Assembly: GCA_964545925.1 (NCBI GenBank) | Contig: CAZJHM010000021.1 | Location: 1 to 12,825 of the forward strand | DNA length: 12,825 bases | Direction: 5' to 3' | From: CAZJHM01 sp964545925 | Lineage (GTDB): Archaea; Iainarchaeota; Iainarchaeia; Iainarchaeales; CAZJHM01 | In this document: positions 12,489 to 12,825 of the stretch, one piece after another | Numbering within the stretch: position 1 is the stretch's first letter | How the letters are laid out: the number at the start of each line of letters is the position of its first letter | Made by a program: the position numbers and the translations under genes | Notes under the pieces: model-generated | Database searches by the model: none | What the model was told of the DNA's origin: nothing | What the model saw: the letters and a program-made list of their open reading frames with translations, nothing else

Positions 12489-12560
12489 GGGCCTAGGCAG
12501 GTTCGAACTGCCGGCCTCTACCTTGTCAAGGTAGCGTCATAACCACTAGACCATAGGCCC
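12489..12560 (-). tRNA. tRNA-Val (anticodon GAC)
   Basis: The 72-base cloverleaf was read on the minus strand. The acceptor stem GGGCCTA pairs perfectly with TAGGCCC. The D arm GTC/GAC encloses a loop with GG. The anticodon stem CTACC/GGTAG holds the loop TTGACAA, giving anticodon GAC, which reads Val GUC (and GUU by wobble). The variable loop is AGGCC (5 nt), and the T arm GGCAG/CTGCC holds the loop TTCGAAC (GGCAG TTCGAAC CTGCC). No CCA is encoded and no intron is seen. The anticodon GAC must not be confused with GTC (Asp). A TATA box about 25-34 bases upstream and a T9 run downstream make it a self-standing transcription unit. Confidence 0.95.
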
Positions 12561-12584
12561 TTATACACAAACAATCCAAGAAAA

Positions 12585-12594
12585 CATATAAAAA
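12585..12594 (-). promoter_or_regulatory. TATA box of tRNA-Val
   Basis: The minus strand reads TTTTTATATG, 25-34 bases upstream of the first tRNA base (12560). With normal archaeal TATA-to-start spacing, transcription would begin within a few bases of the mature 5' end, leaving little or no leader for RNase P to remove. Confidence 0.5.
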
Positions 12595-12597
12595 CCT

Positions 12598-12825
12598 TTA
12601 TTTCCCGATACTATCTTTTTCTTGCCCTTTCTTAATTAGTTCTTCAAGAACACTTGCTAATTCTTTTTCAAATCTCTCAATTTTAAGTATCTGGTTATCT
12701 ATTGCTCTTATCTTCATATCTGCTCTTCCTTCCATCTCATCAATTGATTTCTTCCAACCAACAAGAGCTGTGTTAAACTGTTCAATATGCTTTTCAACAG
12801 TCTCAACAAACTGCTTTTCAAAAGC
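12598..12825 (-). CDS. C-terminal part of a coiled-coil protein, partial at right window edge
   Basis: Seventy-five residues plus the TAA stop (complement of 12598-12600) were translated by hand on the minus strand; the N-terminus lies beyond the right edge. The visible part is almost entirely helical and charged: it opens AFEKQFVETVEKHIEQFNTA, has a Gly-Trp (VGWKKS) break, then a regular hydrophobic-heptad stretch (MKIRAIDNQILKIERFEKEL) and a charged tail ending EKDSIGK. No membrane segment or catalytic motif is present. It is probably a cytoplasmic coiled-coil or oligomerisation domain. Codon use fits neighbouring minus-strand genes. The family is not recognised, and the tRNA-Val gene begins 37 bases downstream with its own promoter. 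Confidence 0.7.
   Translation of the reverse strand, partial: AFEKQFVETVEKHIEQFNTALVGWKKSIDEMEGRADMKIRAIDNQILKIERFEKELASVLEELIKKGQEKDSIGK

Noticed and set aside
12489..12560. tRNA-Asp
   Set aside because: The loop TTGACAA gives anticodon GAC, which reads Val codons; Asp needs GTC.
1..12825. CRISPR array, insertion sequence or integrated element
   Set aside because: No regularly spaced repeats, transposase or integrase motifs, or terminal repeats were seen. The tRNA gene shows no duplicated 3' end within the window.

Overview
The window looks like a compact, AT-rich archaeal chromosome segment. The most likely source is a small-genome DPANN lineage (Woesearchaeota/Pacearchaeota-like); that placement is inferred. 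Archaeal markers are a ribosomal protein L15e, archaeal-type PheS and PheT, RNase P proteins of the Pop5 and Rpp30 families, an Orc1/Cdc6 initiator, an archaeal class III (pilin-like) signal peptide, a CPSF-like metallo-beta-lactamase nuclease, and TATA boxes about 24-27 nt upstream of many start codons, which suggests largely leaderless mRNAs. Gene packing is tight: no gene-free stretch exceeds about 160 bases, two convergent pairs overlap by 4 bases, and operon genes overlap by 4-14 bases. No mobile element, CRISPR array or rRNA was seen.

Left part (1-2224): the N-terminal part of an RNA-processing metallo-beta-lactamase nuclease (minus, runs off the left edge). Then comes a surface-protein locus (444-1370, plus) in which a class III signal peptide region and a LamG lectin-like domain share one frame but are separated by a single TAA stop. 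An NDP-sugar nucleotidyltransferase (plus) follows.

Middle (2221-7312): a minus-strand operon encoding an unknown one-helix surface protein, then pheS, then pheT. A small three-helix membrane protein (plus) and a tandem-duplicated Lrp/AsnC-type regulator (minus) follow. A perfect 7-bp inverted repeat covers the regulator's TATA box and start codon, suggesting autoregulation.

Right-middle (7435-10986): orc1/cdc6 (plus), a six-helix membrane protein (minus), an endonuclease IV-like TIM-barrel protein (plus), and another multi-pass membrane protein (minus).

Right end (11085-12825): shortened rnp3 and rnp2 (RNase P protein subunits) in a 4-base-overlapping operon, divergent from rpl15e. Then a tRNA-Val(GAC) with a TATA box placed for an almost leaderless transcript, and the C-terminal part of a coiled-coil protein that runs off the right edge.

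The main theme is information processing: translation (PheST, L15e, tRNA-Val), tRNA and mRNA maturation (RNase P, CPSF-like nuclease), replication (Cdc6) and repair (endonuclease IV-like). Several unknown membrane or surface proteins are interspersed. The plus strand is C-rich over G from about 1.4 kb to the right end but G-rich in the first 300 bases, so a compositional strand switch may lie near the left end.
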